From Paramacrobiotus metropolitanus (lineage: Eukaryota; Tardigrada; Eutardigrada; Parachela; Macrobiotidae), in contig NW_026570223.1 in the NCBI RefSeq assembly GCF_019649055.1, positions 2,232,001 through 2,296,000 of the forward strand: DNA of 64,000 nucleotides, given 5' to 3'. A program made the position numbers and the translations under genes. The notes beneath the pieces are model-generated. The model did no database searches and was not told the DNA's origin. It saw nothing but the letters and a program-made list of their open reading frames with translations. The first letter of the stretch is position 1. Each line of letters begins with the position of its first letter. Below are positions 30,901 to 42,489 of the stretch, one piece after another.

Positions 30901-33899
30901 GTTAGGATATGGCGGTGGCCTGATGTGCACAAGAACGAACTGAAGCATGTGCAAGGTTGCCAGTTTGCCTTCGACCTGAAACTTGATAACGTCTGCGTCA
31001 ATCCGTATCACTACGAACGCGTAGTGTCTCCCGGCATTGATTTATCCTTGGGTGGTTTGGGAATGCAGCAACAGGGACAGGGTGACGATGATGGCTATGA
31101 AAGCCATGAACCACCGACGTCGGCACATGCTTCCGGATCATCGGGTCTGTTCGACCTGGCGTCTCCCACGCGTCCGAGGTCAGTACTGAATGTTGGTGGT
31201 GTTTTCTGACGAATTCCAGTGTCTCTGATAATCTGCTGGCAGTGGTTACCTTTCTGTTGGCTGTGTGATGAATTCAAAAAGCAAACTTGCGTTAGCACGC
31301 ATTTGGATAATTCGCGTAAGCTCGTAAGAATTTTTCTTCCTGTACCAGTCTTACAAAATGCTGAAAATGTAAGAACGTAACCTATGCTATTATATATACT
31401 GCAGCCCAGAAACGGGCGTTGCCGGACAATCTGTCCCCAAAACTATGGATAACAATCTTAATACATAAGTTGAAAGAACGCAAAAGGAGACAAACACAGA
31501 TCAACAGAGCCAAAGCGTTTTAACTGGCGGCTCTTTTATTGGAGCGGCTCGAGTGCACCACGGTACATGTGATCCTTTATGTGCAGGGAGAACTCCATCC
31601 TGTCGGTGCAGTCTAGTACGTCCGAAAGTCGCAAACCAACGGCCAATTTAGCTCCACACCCTCAATGCCCCGCTACGATCACTCTCCACACGGCCAGTCC
31701 AGCCACGCCATGTCGCCGACATCCTCTGAACAACTGTTCCCACCGAGCGGCACCGGCCTTGTTGGGCCGCCGCTCTCACCGGGCTACTGGACAGTGTCAA
31801 GCCAAAACAGTGCTGTGGCCCTGGAATTGGCCGATCCCATGATTCCGCATTTGCGTGCTCAACAACAGCAGATGTGGGAAGATGCTCGCTTCCAGAACGC
31901 CATCATGACGCAGTCAATGCCTGAGTTCTGGTGCACGATTGCCTATTTTGAAATGGATCAACAGGTTGGTGTCGCAAGGTGCTCTCACTGCTGTGCTGGT
32001 TTGCTAAAACGTATGCATTTTGGTACGTTTGGCGGTGTTGTATTGTACTAGTGTATAGTGCATTAACGGTTAACTGTAGAATGATTTGAAATTGTGAACA
32101 GTTACAGCGGCAAGGACTGACCTTTGTTGAAAATTTTTGGCTCGGGCATATGCTCTATTGTGTTGATGTCCATTGATATCCCGGTGCGAGCGTTCAGCAT
32201 AATTCGAATTCAACGGCTGGACTGAGACAGTTCCAGAGTTTCATTTTGAACCTAAGAATAAACAACACGTAAAATTCATTATCCGAGTAAATTACTTACT
32301 CGAATTCAAAATCTGCTGAAATGAGCTTGCGCACCTTTTTTTTACTGTTCTCAATTTCCCAAAAAAGTGATAAAAGGCATAAATAACGTGTTTATTGTTT
32401 AGTTCGAAATCTGCAAAGTACAAGGCAACAGTTTTGAATCTGATTAGCATACCTAATTGCTATGCGTAAAAGATCATAATAGTGTGACACTACGTAATAA
32501 CGTTTTGCTGAATATGGACAGTTCACATTTGCGTCGTTCAGGTGGGAGAAACATTCAAAGTGCGATCGGCATACACAACCGCATACGTTGATGGATATGT
32601 TGATCCTGGCCATCAGAATCGTTTCTGTCTGGGTCCGCTGACAAACGTCCATCGGACTCCAGTGGTGGAAAAGGCTCGCCTGCATATTGGCCGGGGAATT
32701 GAGATTGCCACCAAACCTGACGGAAGTGTGTGGTTGAGCTGTTTAGGGGACTACAGCGTCTTTGTACAGAGTTACTATTTGGATCGAGAAGCTGGCCGTG
32801 CTCCTGGCGATGCTGTACATAAAATACATCCTCATGCGCCCTTACTGAAAGTGTTTGATCTGCGCCAGTGTTATCATCAAATGCTTCAACAGGTAGCTCG
32901 TATTGTTTTACCCATCACATTGTTTTCTGTAATTCTGCTATTCCTGTGTAACTAGTTCTGGCTTAACTTGTTACGGCTACTAGTAGAGAATTACAGTATA
33001 ATTTTTTGCAACTGAGTACGTATATAATGAAGGAAATAGCTATTGTCACCCCCTACACGACCTTTTGACTGTTGTCACCCCCTTTTTTCAATGAAACAGA
33101 CACCCCCTTTAACTGTTGTCACGCCTTTTCACACGCCCTTTTGGCTACTGCCACCACCTTTCAATTTATTGGTTATAAATTTGCAACAGCGGCTCTTTTT
33201 CAGTTCTGTTCCTGCCACTACCGGCAGAAAAAAAAGCGCCAAGCGAAGCTTATTGGCACTTAATAGATCACTAAAATGCGGCCTTATGTTTTGATACTGA
33301 GTGGCTTCTTCAAGATTACCCCTCCCTATGTTGTTGCTGCACGCGCGGAAACTAAACTCCGGTGTCCTCGCTTCCGGTTCAGTGGTGCCGACAGAACTGG
33401 TGCCGAGTTTTACCGGCAGCGCAGAGGCATAAGCAAACGGCTGCCAGTCTTTCCGCAGTAACAGCACCCAACGGCGCCGGCACACACACTATAAAGAAAC
33501 TGAATTGTTTTCAAATAAAAAAAATTTTATTATTTGTCTGAAAACGCTGATCGAGTGCTCATATTTTCGAAACATTTTTCGGTAAAAAGATGATTATCGT
33601 TGTTTTGATTTAAGGTGGGATTAGCCCAGGCTGTGGTGCAGGCTCAAACTGCCGCTGTGTCGCCCAGCGATGCCGCCGGGAATCGCACAGTGGGCGGCGG
33701 GATTGGTGCCGATGATCTCCGTCGTCTGTGCATGATTCGTCTGAGCTTCGTCAAAGGCTGGGGCCCAGATTACAATCGGAAGACTATCAAGGAGACACCC
33801 TGCTGGATCGAGATCCACCTAAACCGTGCCCTGCAGTTACTGGATGAAGTACTGCGTAATGTTCCCCTACCGGAAGCGCGGAGTGGCGAACTGTTCTAA
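27903..33899 (+). CDS. SMAD4: SMAD4 (co-SMAD, Medea type)
   Basis: Shared partner of receptor-activated SMADs; carries TGF-beta/BMP/activin signals to target genes in the nucleus. Exons: 27903-28166, 28537-28577, 30906-about 31182, about 31617-31964, 32542-32892, 33615-33899. MH1 domain: [60 protein letters not shown], then [20 protein letters not shown], with the Cys/Cys/Cys/His zinc ligands in place. The linker is shorter than the human one. MH2: [41 protein letters not shown] and [20 protein letters not shown] (the L3 loop region). The C-terminus ends ARSGELF and lacks the SSxS phosphorylation tail, as expected for a co-SMAD. The junction of exons 3 and 4 in the linker is the weakest point of the model. 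Intron 2 is unusually long, about 2.3 kb. Confidence 0.96.
33045..33165 (+). repeat. Imperfect C/T-rich repeats in the last SMAD4 intron
   Basis: About three degraded copies of a unit like ccttttgactgttgtcaccc follow one another with pyrimidine runs between them (e.g. gactgttgtcaccccc and aactgttgtcacgcc). No coding role is supported. Confidence 0.6.
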
Positions 33900-34276
33900 C
33901 GAAGTGTAGTACCTGGAATGTTCTGTAAATACGGTAATTAGGTGACTTGGCATGGTATAGTTGTGTTGCAGTAGCATATACTGTTGGAATGTGGTCGGTA
34001 GAATTAGTATTTACTTCTGTGGTCCATTTTTCGGTAGTTCTTTATGTGTCATTGGTCGTAAAGCGTTAGTTGTTGTCGATTGTTATTTTTGTTAGTAATC
34101 GTAGCTTCTTCTGTTTGTGTGTAGTTATGCCGCATGCTTATTGTTAGTTTTTAACTTTTACAGTAAATGTTTAACTTAGTTCATTCTTTGTCTGGTTTCA
34201 GAAAGCATGTTATAAATATAAATATTATGATTATTATAAATATAGATATGTACTTACATAAGTTATGGACGTTAAC

Positions 34277-34282
34277 AATAAA
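34277..34282 (+). terminator. Poly(A) signal AATAAA of SMAD4
   Basis: Exact AATAAA about 380 bases after the SMAD4 stop codon. Confidence 0.5.
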
Positions 34283-34442
34283 CTCCTTATCAGATTTTGT
34301 GACAACTGTTTCGGTGTAATGCCCCTAGAATACCATATTCATTTAACTGATTTAAGTACTGTATAAAGTAACACCTACTAACTCGTAATAGTACTCGTAC
34401 AACTTTAAGAATCCAAATATAAACGTACAGTACTTATGGGCA

Positions 34443-34510
34443 ATGTAAAAACAATAACGATAACATCTAAATAAAAACATCATACATGTAAAAACAATAA
34501 CGATAACATC
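34443..34510 (+). repeat. 25-bp perfect direct repeat
   Basis: The 25-mer beginning atgtaaaaacaataacg occurs at 34443-34467 and again, without a mismatch, at 34486-34510, with 18 bases between. It is in the SMAD4 to 4TM-B intergenic region. Confidence 0.85.
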
Positions 34511-36303
34511 ATAACAGTTGAATCACTTTTTAACACTTGTACCAAAAAGTGAAAAGTCCCCAGGTCTTTTAAACTCTTTTCTTTCTTTCTAAGAGTACTA
34601 ATTAAAACTGGCGTAAAAACGAAATCTGGCAAGCTGGCATGCCGCCCTTTTCCGAAAGAAAATGGGCGAAGTATGAGTGTTTTGGTTTATTGTAATAACA
34701 ACATCGAAATTAATCGCTTTATAACAGAGCCGGCAAGTGAATGCCTCCGCATTCTTCAAGTGCAACTCTACAAATGTAGTGGTACAATTAATACTGTACT
34801 CAAACTGTCTGGCATTTTATTGTTAACAAGTAAGTACTTAAAAATCGGGAGCATAAGTTCGTCTAAAAAACAGAGCGTAAGTTCGTCTGGAAGGGTCTGC
34901 AAAGCCAGTGTGAAAAAAACTTCTGTAGATACAAAGGACATTCCAAAAATAATTTTCCCTGTTTTACCTCTCCGTCAGCAGAAATGATATGTTTTTTCTT
35001 GGATAAACCATTATGTAACCTATCCGAGGAAACGACAATTAAAGGTTTCGGTGAAGAATAGGGAAAACGAAAAACCGAAATCCTTGAGGTACGTTTGCAG
35101 TTTTTTCAGGTCCTTTTTTGGAAATCATTCTTTTTATTTTCAGTTTCGTCTTTGAAATTATTTCGACGATTACTTTTAAGTATCAACTGCAAATAGTGTT
35201 AGTGTTATTACGAAGTTAGCAGAACGCTTTGAAAAGCTCCGAGTTTGAGGTAAACATTTATTTTTTGTAGGACACCAAAGTTCTCGGTTTTTAGCCTTCT
35301 CGCTTCTGTGAATACATCGTTCCATGTATTAAAAGAAAACGCATTTTATGGCCACTCGTGCGCACCTAAGATACCAAAGAAGAAGAAGTTTACTTCTCAC
35401 CGGCACAAATAAATTTTTTAATGAATTTTGTCACTTTTTTACCGTAAGGAAGCTAAGAAGCTTTCTGTTTTTGGTACCTACTCCCAGACACTTTCAATTT
35501 TCCCTCAAAAGCGGATGGACCACATCATTTTATTTTAAAATTTCTTTTGTTAGAAGAAAGAATTTCTAACGTTACCACATTTTGTGTTTCTCAAAAAGTT
35601 GGCGAGGCGATTGAGAAAAATTGCAAAATTAGTCCGCGGAAATCACGGGAAAAAGTGCGTAAGACCCTTCATGGTTTTCTCCGCAGTTTTTTTCTGTTTT
35701 AGTGGAGTTTAGGTGAGTTATGTTTTGTTTCGGTTCCTTAGTGAAGGACTTTTCTAACAATATGGCTAATAAAAGCTGAATGCGTTTTTGAAGGGAGATA
35801 CAAAGTAGGGAAAATCATTTTTGGAATGTCCTTTGTAATAATCACAAGTGAAGTTCGCAACGCTACTGTATGGTTACTGTGCTCGGAGCCCCTTAATCAT
35901 GCAGGAATTTGCATTCCGGCCTGCACTTTGCATCTCACCCTGAGCCGTGTGGACACATAAAAGCGTACAACAATGGTAAATCCCCACATGAACGGGAGGT
36001 GGAGTTGTATGACCGGATCCAATCAAAGGCGAGCGATCCGGTTTCCGATAACAATCCCGTCCATACAGAGCTAGCCATGGGGCAAGGGCCAGTGTGCAAA
36101 TTATTCCGCGTCGAACTTTTACAATTTAGTAGCAATTTAATGCTGTTTCCTGTTTCCTTGAAATTTTCACTTTTGGGATTTTCATTATTACTGTAACAGT
36201 TGTGCTACGCAAAATTCAAAGTGAGATCGTTATTTTATGAACCACTAGAACTGCATTCGTGATACCCTGAAGAATAATCTCATTCTCAAACCAATCCGCA
36301 AAA

Positions 36304-38078
36304 ATGGGTCTGATAAAATCCTGTCTGCTGTGCTCTCTGAAGACAGGCTGCTTTTTTGCAGCATTCTACACCTTCGTAAGTATACCGACTGCGCGACTTA
36401 ACCAAATGATACGGTTTGGCAAATCGTTATGCAATTTAACTACTCGAACTGACTTTATTGTGTTAAAATTAATAATTATTGAAGGAGAAATATGAAATAT
36501 ATTCTGCATTTTCAGGCCCTGGCCATCCTTCTGTTGGTGTTCAATGTCCATGACTATTGGGTCGTTCCCACGTACATCGCCTGGTCACGCATCATCAGCT
36601 TTATTGGAGCGGTTTTCCTGTTTATCGCGGCAATCGCTCTGATAATTGGATTGTTGAAGGTGCATGTAGTTTTAGTGAAATTAAACCGTATACGGATGTC
36701 GGCAAAATTACGTATACCGTATATAGACATTGGCAAACGAGGTAATTACGATCAGTAATTTTTCTCTGCTAGTTTGCACTCAACTTTGCAGACTGCTCGT
36801 ATAAAAATGATTGCTGAATTTGTATCTGCAATTTGCAAATCCCTGCGTTTTTTGAAATGCTGTAGCTTTCATGTTATTAAGTAAGTACTAACAATTACAC
36901 TGAATAGTCTAACTGGTAAACGGTAACCCGTAAGTATTACCAGTGTTCGGTAATATAAATAATAATATATTAGCGCGGCGCAATTTAATTTTGTAACACT
37001 AGAGTAGTAAAGCTTTATGTTATTTTTCAATCCAAAATGTTTCCGAAGTGGAGTAAGTAGCTTTTAAATTGAATATAGGATGACAGTAGGATACGGTAGG
37101 CAGTAGCTACTAGTTCTGTTTACAATTTTGGCAAATACGTTTTCGGGTTTCTTGTGATGTTGTTTCCTGGCAACGCTAAGGCGTGTCTGTTGTGCTGTTT
37201 TCCTCGTCTTGCGGTCTGACTTGCCTATCAGTGCTGTCAGGACTTCGCGAGTGAGTACTGTATGTTCGTATCATAGAGCTAAGCTACTCAGATGCCGGCA
37301 TTCCCATAGAAATAGGGATTTTTCCTTTTGCGCAGTACACTTGAACCCTAGCTCGTATCAACTTCCGGTTCAGTTTTCACATGATTGACATTTGTGACAT
37401 ACTAGTGTGCGTTGACTGATCACCTCTTGGTTGTGTCAACCATGATGTAAGACCGTGAATGTTGATTTAGTATTGCATTCACGGTGGTTGTGATCTTTAC
37501 AGAATAACCCGGGCTGGCTGAGCGTGTGGATCATCATCTTCCTGGTGTATATCCTGTACCAGATCGCCTTCGTGTGCTGGAACATCTACTACTACACATT
37601 GACCGAGGCCAGCTCAAGTCAGGTAAACCTGTCACATCTGCAGAATCCATGCTTCTGTCGTTTGTTAATTTCTCGCGATGACAAACTAGCATTCTTATTA
37701 AGCCAGCGCCTTATCGGTCCACGCTTTCAGTAAAAACGATTTCTTGCACTTTAAGCTGTGATGCTATCTGTCGTCACGGCACTGACTTGTGAGCACACCG
37801 TTATTAACCAATAATGAATAAACAATAAAGTACATGTTTGCCTTTTTTATTAGGTTCCAGCGGATATTCGAGCTTCGTTTCTGGCGAACATCATTGTATT
37901 CGGCATACTGATCTTCTTTAACGTAAGTTGCTATGCCGGAGTGTCTTACTAGCATTTACCGTAAAGCAAGGGCGTTGTTAATTTTGAGCTTGTTGCTACC
38001 TTTCAGATTCTTGCGCTGATTGCGGTGCACAGCGAACGCGAGCATATGGGAGGCAAAGGTCTTGTTGTTATGGCTTAA
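36304..38078 (+). CDS. Four-transmembrane protein B (paralogue of the gene at 23541)
   Basis: Membrane protein of about 160 residues. Exons: 36304-36375 (MGLIKSCLLCSLKTGCFFAAFYTF), about 36516-36660 (ALAILLLVFNVHDYWVVPTY, then FIGAVFLFIAAIALIIGLLK), about 37502-37622 (NNPGWLSVWIIIFLVYILYQ with a short YYYTLTEASSSQ), about 37856-37922 (LANIIVFGILIFFN) and 38007-38078 (ILALIAVHSEREHMGGKG, ending VVMA). Four hydrophobic segments, a Cys-containing basic head and a short charged tail with HSEREHMG. Exon count, intron positions and the motifs CxLCSLKT, FN(V/I)(H/N)D, NV/I-R/YYYY, LAN-I-FG and HMG correspond to gene A. Function unknown; the shared HxxxHMG tail may be a family signature. Confidence 0.82.
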
Positions 38079-39550
38079 CCGCCGTAACTTGTTGAAGCAG
38101 TGCAGACGGAGCGGGACGATTGAATACTCGAGAAGGAAAATGCTCCAGTAACTACGAATGGTTCTTTGAAGAGCCCGCTGAATGTTTTTACTGGTATTTC
38201 GACATGTATACGTATTTAGTAAGTATATTCCGTGCTTATTGTTAGCCTTATTTTATTGCTGCGCGTTACAAAACAAAAAAATCAAACGTGAAGTATTTGT
38301 GTAGTAAATTCTTGTGACTAGTATTAATAATGTCAGCATACTCCTTTGTTTCCGTATTATTGGTCCAATGATTTTTTGTGGGATCTGTACAGAGTACGCA
38401 ATCTCATTTTGTACGTTCTTGTTTCTGTTGGATATTTTGCACAATCAGAATAAACTGTATTCTTGCTTTGTGCGCGATTATGAGCAGGATATGACTTGTG
38501 ATATTTAGCGACGCGTTTCTTTTGTATTACGACGAAAACTGAATCTAAAAGATATTATTATTCAAGCCAGAAAGCCATTTTTAACAGACACGTCAACACA
38601 ATGCTACCTATCTCATGTAGAATTTCGTATGAAGTACGTTATTTATGTGTAATTATTTCTCTTTTATAAAGTTTTACTTACCAACTGCGCGAAATTCAAT
38701 CCAGTGTAGTCCCAGTAAAGTTTATAGATAACAGAAAATCTGGGATGAGCTCATGAACGGATACCCAAAATCAGGATGCAACTTCATTCCGAGCTGCTAT
38801 GACCAAGGATAACTCAATGAACAATCAATCACCATCTACCACATCAAGTAAAAAACAAAATTGTACTATAACGTAATCAGATTCAGTACTGCGCGGTAAA
38901 GTACTTACTATACTTTGAAACAAGTAAACTAAGCCAACCGCGAGCGGTCAATATGACGATCAGAATCACAACGGAATAGTGGCTAGAAGCCGAAGAACAG
39001 TGAATATCACGTACATAATTAATAGTTAATTCCGGTTTGTCCTTTGGATCATCTTTATAACATACTGGGCAAGTTGAGGTGATAAATAATTCAAAGCGAA
39101 AATGTATCATCCAGTTCTTGAAGGGAACTATCGGTTCTTCTGAACGGTGTTAAGTGCCGAGCGGTGATAAACTGCCTTAAAAACTGCAGAATTCTGCACT
39201 TGCACTAATGGCGGCAGACAGGCAAGGTGTCGTCATCGATGAGTCACTGGGGAATTCTGGCGCTGGGCCAAAGACGAGCAGACTGGCAGTCCATTGGTCA
39301 GTGACTCATATCCTCAACTCACTTCCTTCGGCTTTCGGTCTTTTCACTCACGGTGATTAGACTGGCATCCTTATTCCTATGCCTGGTTATAATTAGCCGC
39401 TTTATTGCGGAAATCTTGGAACTTTTGCAATGAATTAAATCGCCCTTTACAAAATTTAATTATTCAAGTGTGTATGCCCTGCGGTCATGCCCTGCGTTTT
39501 AAATATATCTTATGGTTAGATTGATCCAGCCGAAGAGTAATTAATCCTAA
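38079..39550. other. Intergenic (about 1.5 kb) upstream of MATH-BTB
   Basis: Holds the 4TM-B 3' UTR and presumably the MATH-BTB promoter. A minus-strand frame at 38883-39110 with one hydrophobic segment and a following strong GTAAGT was considered but lacks a convincing second exon. Confidence 0.5.
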
Positions 39551-41592
39551 ATGGAGCGTCGAGGAGAACACCAGGTTTTTTCTGCGAAGTGCCACGACAA
39601 ATCCGACAGCAGCGTGGTGAATGTTTGTCTAGACTGGAGCATCGACAACTTTCCCTTTCTGCGTAGTAAAACGACTTTCTTATCATCCCGTGGTATTTCC
39701 ATGGCAGAATTGGGACTGCATGGACATGATGCTCGCTGGATTCTGATGGTCAAGCCGTGCCACATTGTCAGTGAGAATTGCGAAGGGAAGACGACTGGCC
39801 GAAAGAGCAGCACTAGCGCGAGGAAATCGACGACACCGGTGCAAGACGGTTTACAATCACATCGTGCTGCCGTTTACGTATCCCTTTTGAATTCCCCTAA
39901 TCCTAATGACGACTACAGCGGTGACGACGAATTTCCAGCTGAAATAACGATAATGTAAGGATTGCGTTTATCAAGTTATCTGGATAAAAATGTGCTTTTA
40001 TAATTTTCTTATTATTATTATTGTTTTCTCGAGTAGTACGATACAATGTTGTAATATTGTGCCTGCTGGTTGCAAGACACAATTACTGTAATGTCATCAG
40101 ATTCTTTTGATTGAAAAAAGATTCTTTTTTCACATTCGACTCTTATTTACATTTTAGTTTGTGCATTTTAACATTCTGCGTTTATTTTAATACTTATACC
40201 GTAACTACGTTTCCTTGCAAATTCATTTTTTTGTAAACAGATTTTTAGTATGTGCTATAAGTCAGATGATATGAAGCCGGAGCCGTTCTGAACTTCTCGC
40301 CTTTTAAATTAAGCAGTAGTAAGTACTTTGAGGCAGTATATTAATAGTGTTTAATTTGGTTGGCTGTTACGTTGGATCTTTAAATTTTTTTAGAGATATT
40401 TTCTGACCATTGCTCGAAAAGTGAATTAGTTATATACGTATATGCATTATGGAAAGGCTAATCATAACAAGGTAGGTTCGTTTTAATGGAAAGACTGTTT
40501 TGAAGTTCGCTTTTGGCAACTCATAAGTGCAAGTATTAAACCGTAGTGCATATGAAGGAGACAACAGTATTCATATGCACTACGATTAAACTGGATTTCC
40601 GACTATACAGTTTTGTATAATAAGGAAATTTATCAAAATTAACTAGCTGCCTTGACCTTTTAGCGTATACGTACCTGGTCCGGTTCCATGAAAGGATGGT
40701 AATGAAGCAGTTACCCTTCATTATTGCGAGTCTGTTTAAAGCTTTAGTTTGCTTGCCTTTGAAGGGTTCTGAACAAAGCCGGGGAATGTGCCTACACCGT
40801 GGGAGAAGAGCGGCTGGGACGCACGTTCGCTGCCAACAGTGCCACCTGGGGTTTCGAAGGCAGCGGTATACCGCACACTCGTCTCTTCGGGGCCGCTCGT
40901 CATTGTCTTCTGGTCAACGGCACCCTCATCCTTCGCTGCCAGATCCGTTTCCTGATCGAACGACCGTCTCGCACTATTTCCAAAGATCTGCCCGGCAGTA
41001 TGGTTCCGCATCCGCTGCACGAAGCCGCGCTGCTACGCTACCGTGACCTGTATCACTCCCGGGAATTCGCCGATTTCACCCTGTTGTCCAACGATGGTCA
41101 GGCGATTCCCGTCCACCGCGGCATTCTGAGCGCCCATTCACCCATGTTCGCGCTGATCTTCGACGAGGAGGAAGCCGATGCATCCGCCACCCGCGAGATG
41201 GCTGATTTGAACGGGGAGGTTTTGGACATTTTGCTGGAGTTCATTTATTACTCTGGTGTCGAGCGGGTGGAGCCGGTCGCTGAGCCGTTGTTGGTGGCGG
41301 CAGCCAACTATGAGATTGATGATTTGAAGGATATCTGCGAGGGCATTTGGTGAACGCGGTCAATTCGAAAAGTGCTGCACGTTTGCTGGTGCTTGCAGAG
41401 GAGTATGAACTGGAGACCTTGGAAAAGGCCTGCATGGAATTTATTACGAAAGGAGAGGAGTTTGTCTTGGAAGGGGGTGACAGAGAGAAAGTGGTCAGTA
41501 CGGCGCTGGTGAAAAAGATTGTGCGTCATTGCTCGGTTCAACATGCCAAGCCGGGGAAAAGTGACAAAATCAAGGAGGAGTGGGATGAATGA
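39551..41592 (+). pseudogene. MATH-BTB protein (SPOP-like) with an apparent frameshift after the BTB domain
   Basis: Proteins of this layout are substrate adaptors for CUL3 ubiquitin ligases: MATH binds the target, BTB binds CUL3. Exon 1 (39551-about 39956) starts MERRGEHQVFSAKC and carries the first MATH strands (CLDWSIDNFPFL, AAVYVSLLNSP). Exon 2 starts near 40766 (joining EITI|MVLNKAGECAYTVGEERL) and completes MATH with ATWGFEGSGIPHTRLF and LILRCQIRF. BTB follows: YHSREFADFTLLSNDG, IPVHRGILSAHSPMF, LDILLEFIYYSGV, LLVAAANYEIDDLKDIC. In SPOP the next part runs on into an Ala-rich helix, but here frame 1 stops at 41351-41353. The expected continuation (AVNSKSAARLLVLAEEYELETLEK) is open in another frame from about 41347 to 41592. 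A one-base loss in the gene or assembly, or a truncated protein, would explain it. AATAAA lies at 41850. Confidence 0.75.
40542..40584. repeat. Perfect 15-bp inverted repeat (hairpin, 13-base loop)
   Basis: Left arm cgtagtgcatatgaa at 40542-40556, right arm ttcatatgcactacg at 40570-40584, no mismatch. Located in the MATH-BTB intron. The arms are also flanked by attaaac on both sides in direct orientation, so a small mobile-element remnant is possible. Confidence 0.85.
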
Positions 41593-42489
41593 GAATCCAT
41601 CTTTTCAGTGATCTTTTTTTGGTGAGAGTCAGTTATTCTTACCCCAAGTTTGTACAATATATTATAAAGTTTTGAATCTTTGTGATACGCAATCTTTCAA
41701 GGGTTACATATATTATTATTGCTATATTACCTTGTCTGCTCGGCAGTCCCAGAGTTTTAAATGTTTTAGATTAATGGAAGCTGCCGTGAGATGCCGTTGG
41801 CCCCTTTTACAGTATTATACTATTTGCTTCAAGTTCAGTGGCTTTCTTTAATAAATTAAAGCATGGCATTCTGAGATGAATTATATATAGCGGTTGTCAG
41901 CTGTAAAGAACTGTAGACTGTAAAGATGCACATTCCCGTAGTATGAGTAATGACAAAGCCGGACATTTTTCATTAGACGTCCGCGATCTCTACAGCTGCA
42001 GTGTTACTTTTATTGTTTAGAAAATTTCTGACTCCGCGTTTAACAAACAACGTACAATCAGCCGATAAAGGAAGATTGGTGAATGTGTGTGCAACGAGAT
42101 TTAATGCCGTACTAAACAGAGATAGAATTCGTAAAACAGGATGTCGATTCAGAGAAACAGATACTGTACCTTTCTGACCATCAGTGTCGTTTTCTTATGT
42201 TGACTGTAGTACGTGTGCGTACGGCACCGTTTCACATCAATCACATGTCGAAAACTTTTATACATGTCGAGAGAAATCGTAAATCTATGTTTTTAAGCGA
42301 AATAGTTGATTTTAATTTAATGCTGCTGTAATATACAGCCTACGTGAAAGCTCTTACACTGTGGAATCTTTCGATACTTCGTATCTGTTCTCTACGTTGA
42401 TGATGATCTTATAATTGGTATTACTGTCTTTCCTTCGAATTCGTAATTTCTTACAAATTGCTCTGCCGCGCTAGTTTTTAGCGGTTAAT
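41593..42489. other. Intergenic between MATH-BTB and zinc-finger B
   Basis: Holds the MATH-BTB 3' UTR (AATAAA at 41850-41855) and the promoter of the next gene. No coding sequence supported. Confidence 0.55.
41850..41855 (+). terminator. Poly(A) signal AATAAA of the MATH-BTB gene
   Basis: Exact AATAAA about 260 bases after the end of the shifted reading frame. Confidence 0.5.

Larger units (their letters stand above)
33900..36303. other. Long intergenic stretch (about 2.4 kb) between SMAD4 and 4TM-B
   Basis: Holds the SMAD4 3' UTR with AATAAA at 34277, a 25-bp direct repeat at 34443-34510, and AT-rich sequence. A 95-codon plus-strand frame at 35909-36196 directly upstream of 4TM-B has no recognisable product and may be UTR. 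Confidence 0.55.

Noticed and set aside
35909-36196. 95-codon plus-strand frame just before 4TM-B
   Set aside because: No family resemblance, mixed composition and no splice link; may be 5' UTR.
38883-39110. 75-codon minus-strand frame with CPVCYKDDPKD and one hydrophobic segment, followed by a strong GTAAGT
   Set aside because: Suggestive of a first exon, but no continuing exon with matching phase could be found; kept out of the gene list.
40736-41020. Minus-strand frame of 94 codons over MATH-BTB exon 2
   Set aside because: Shadow of the plus-strand MATH-BTB coding sequence, which has clear homology.
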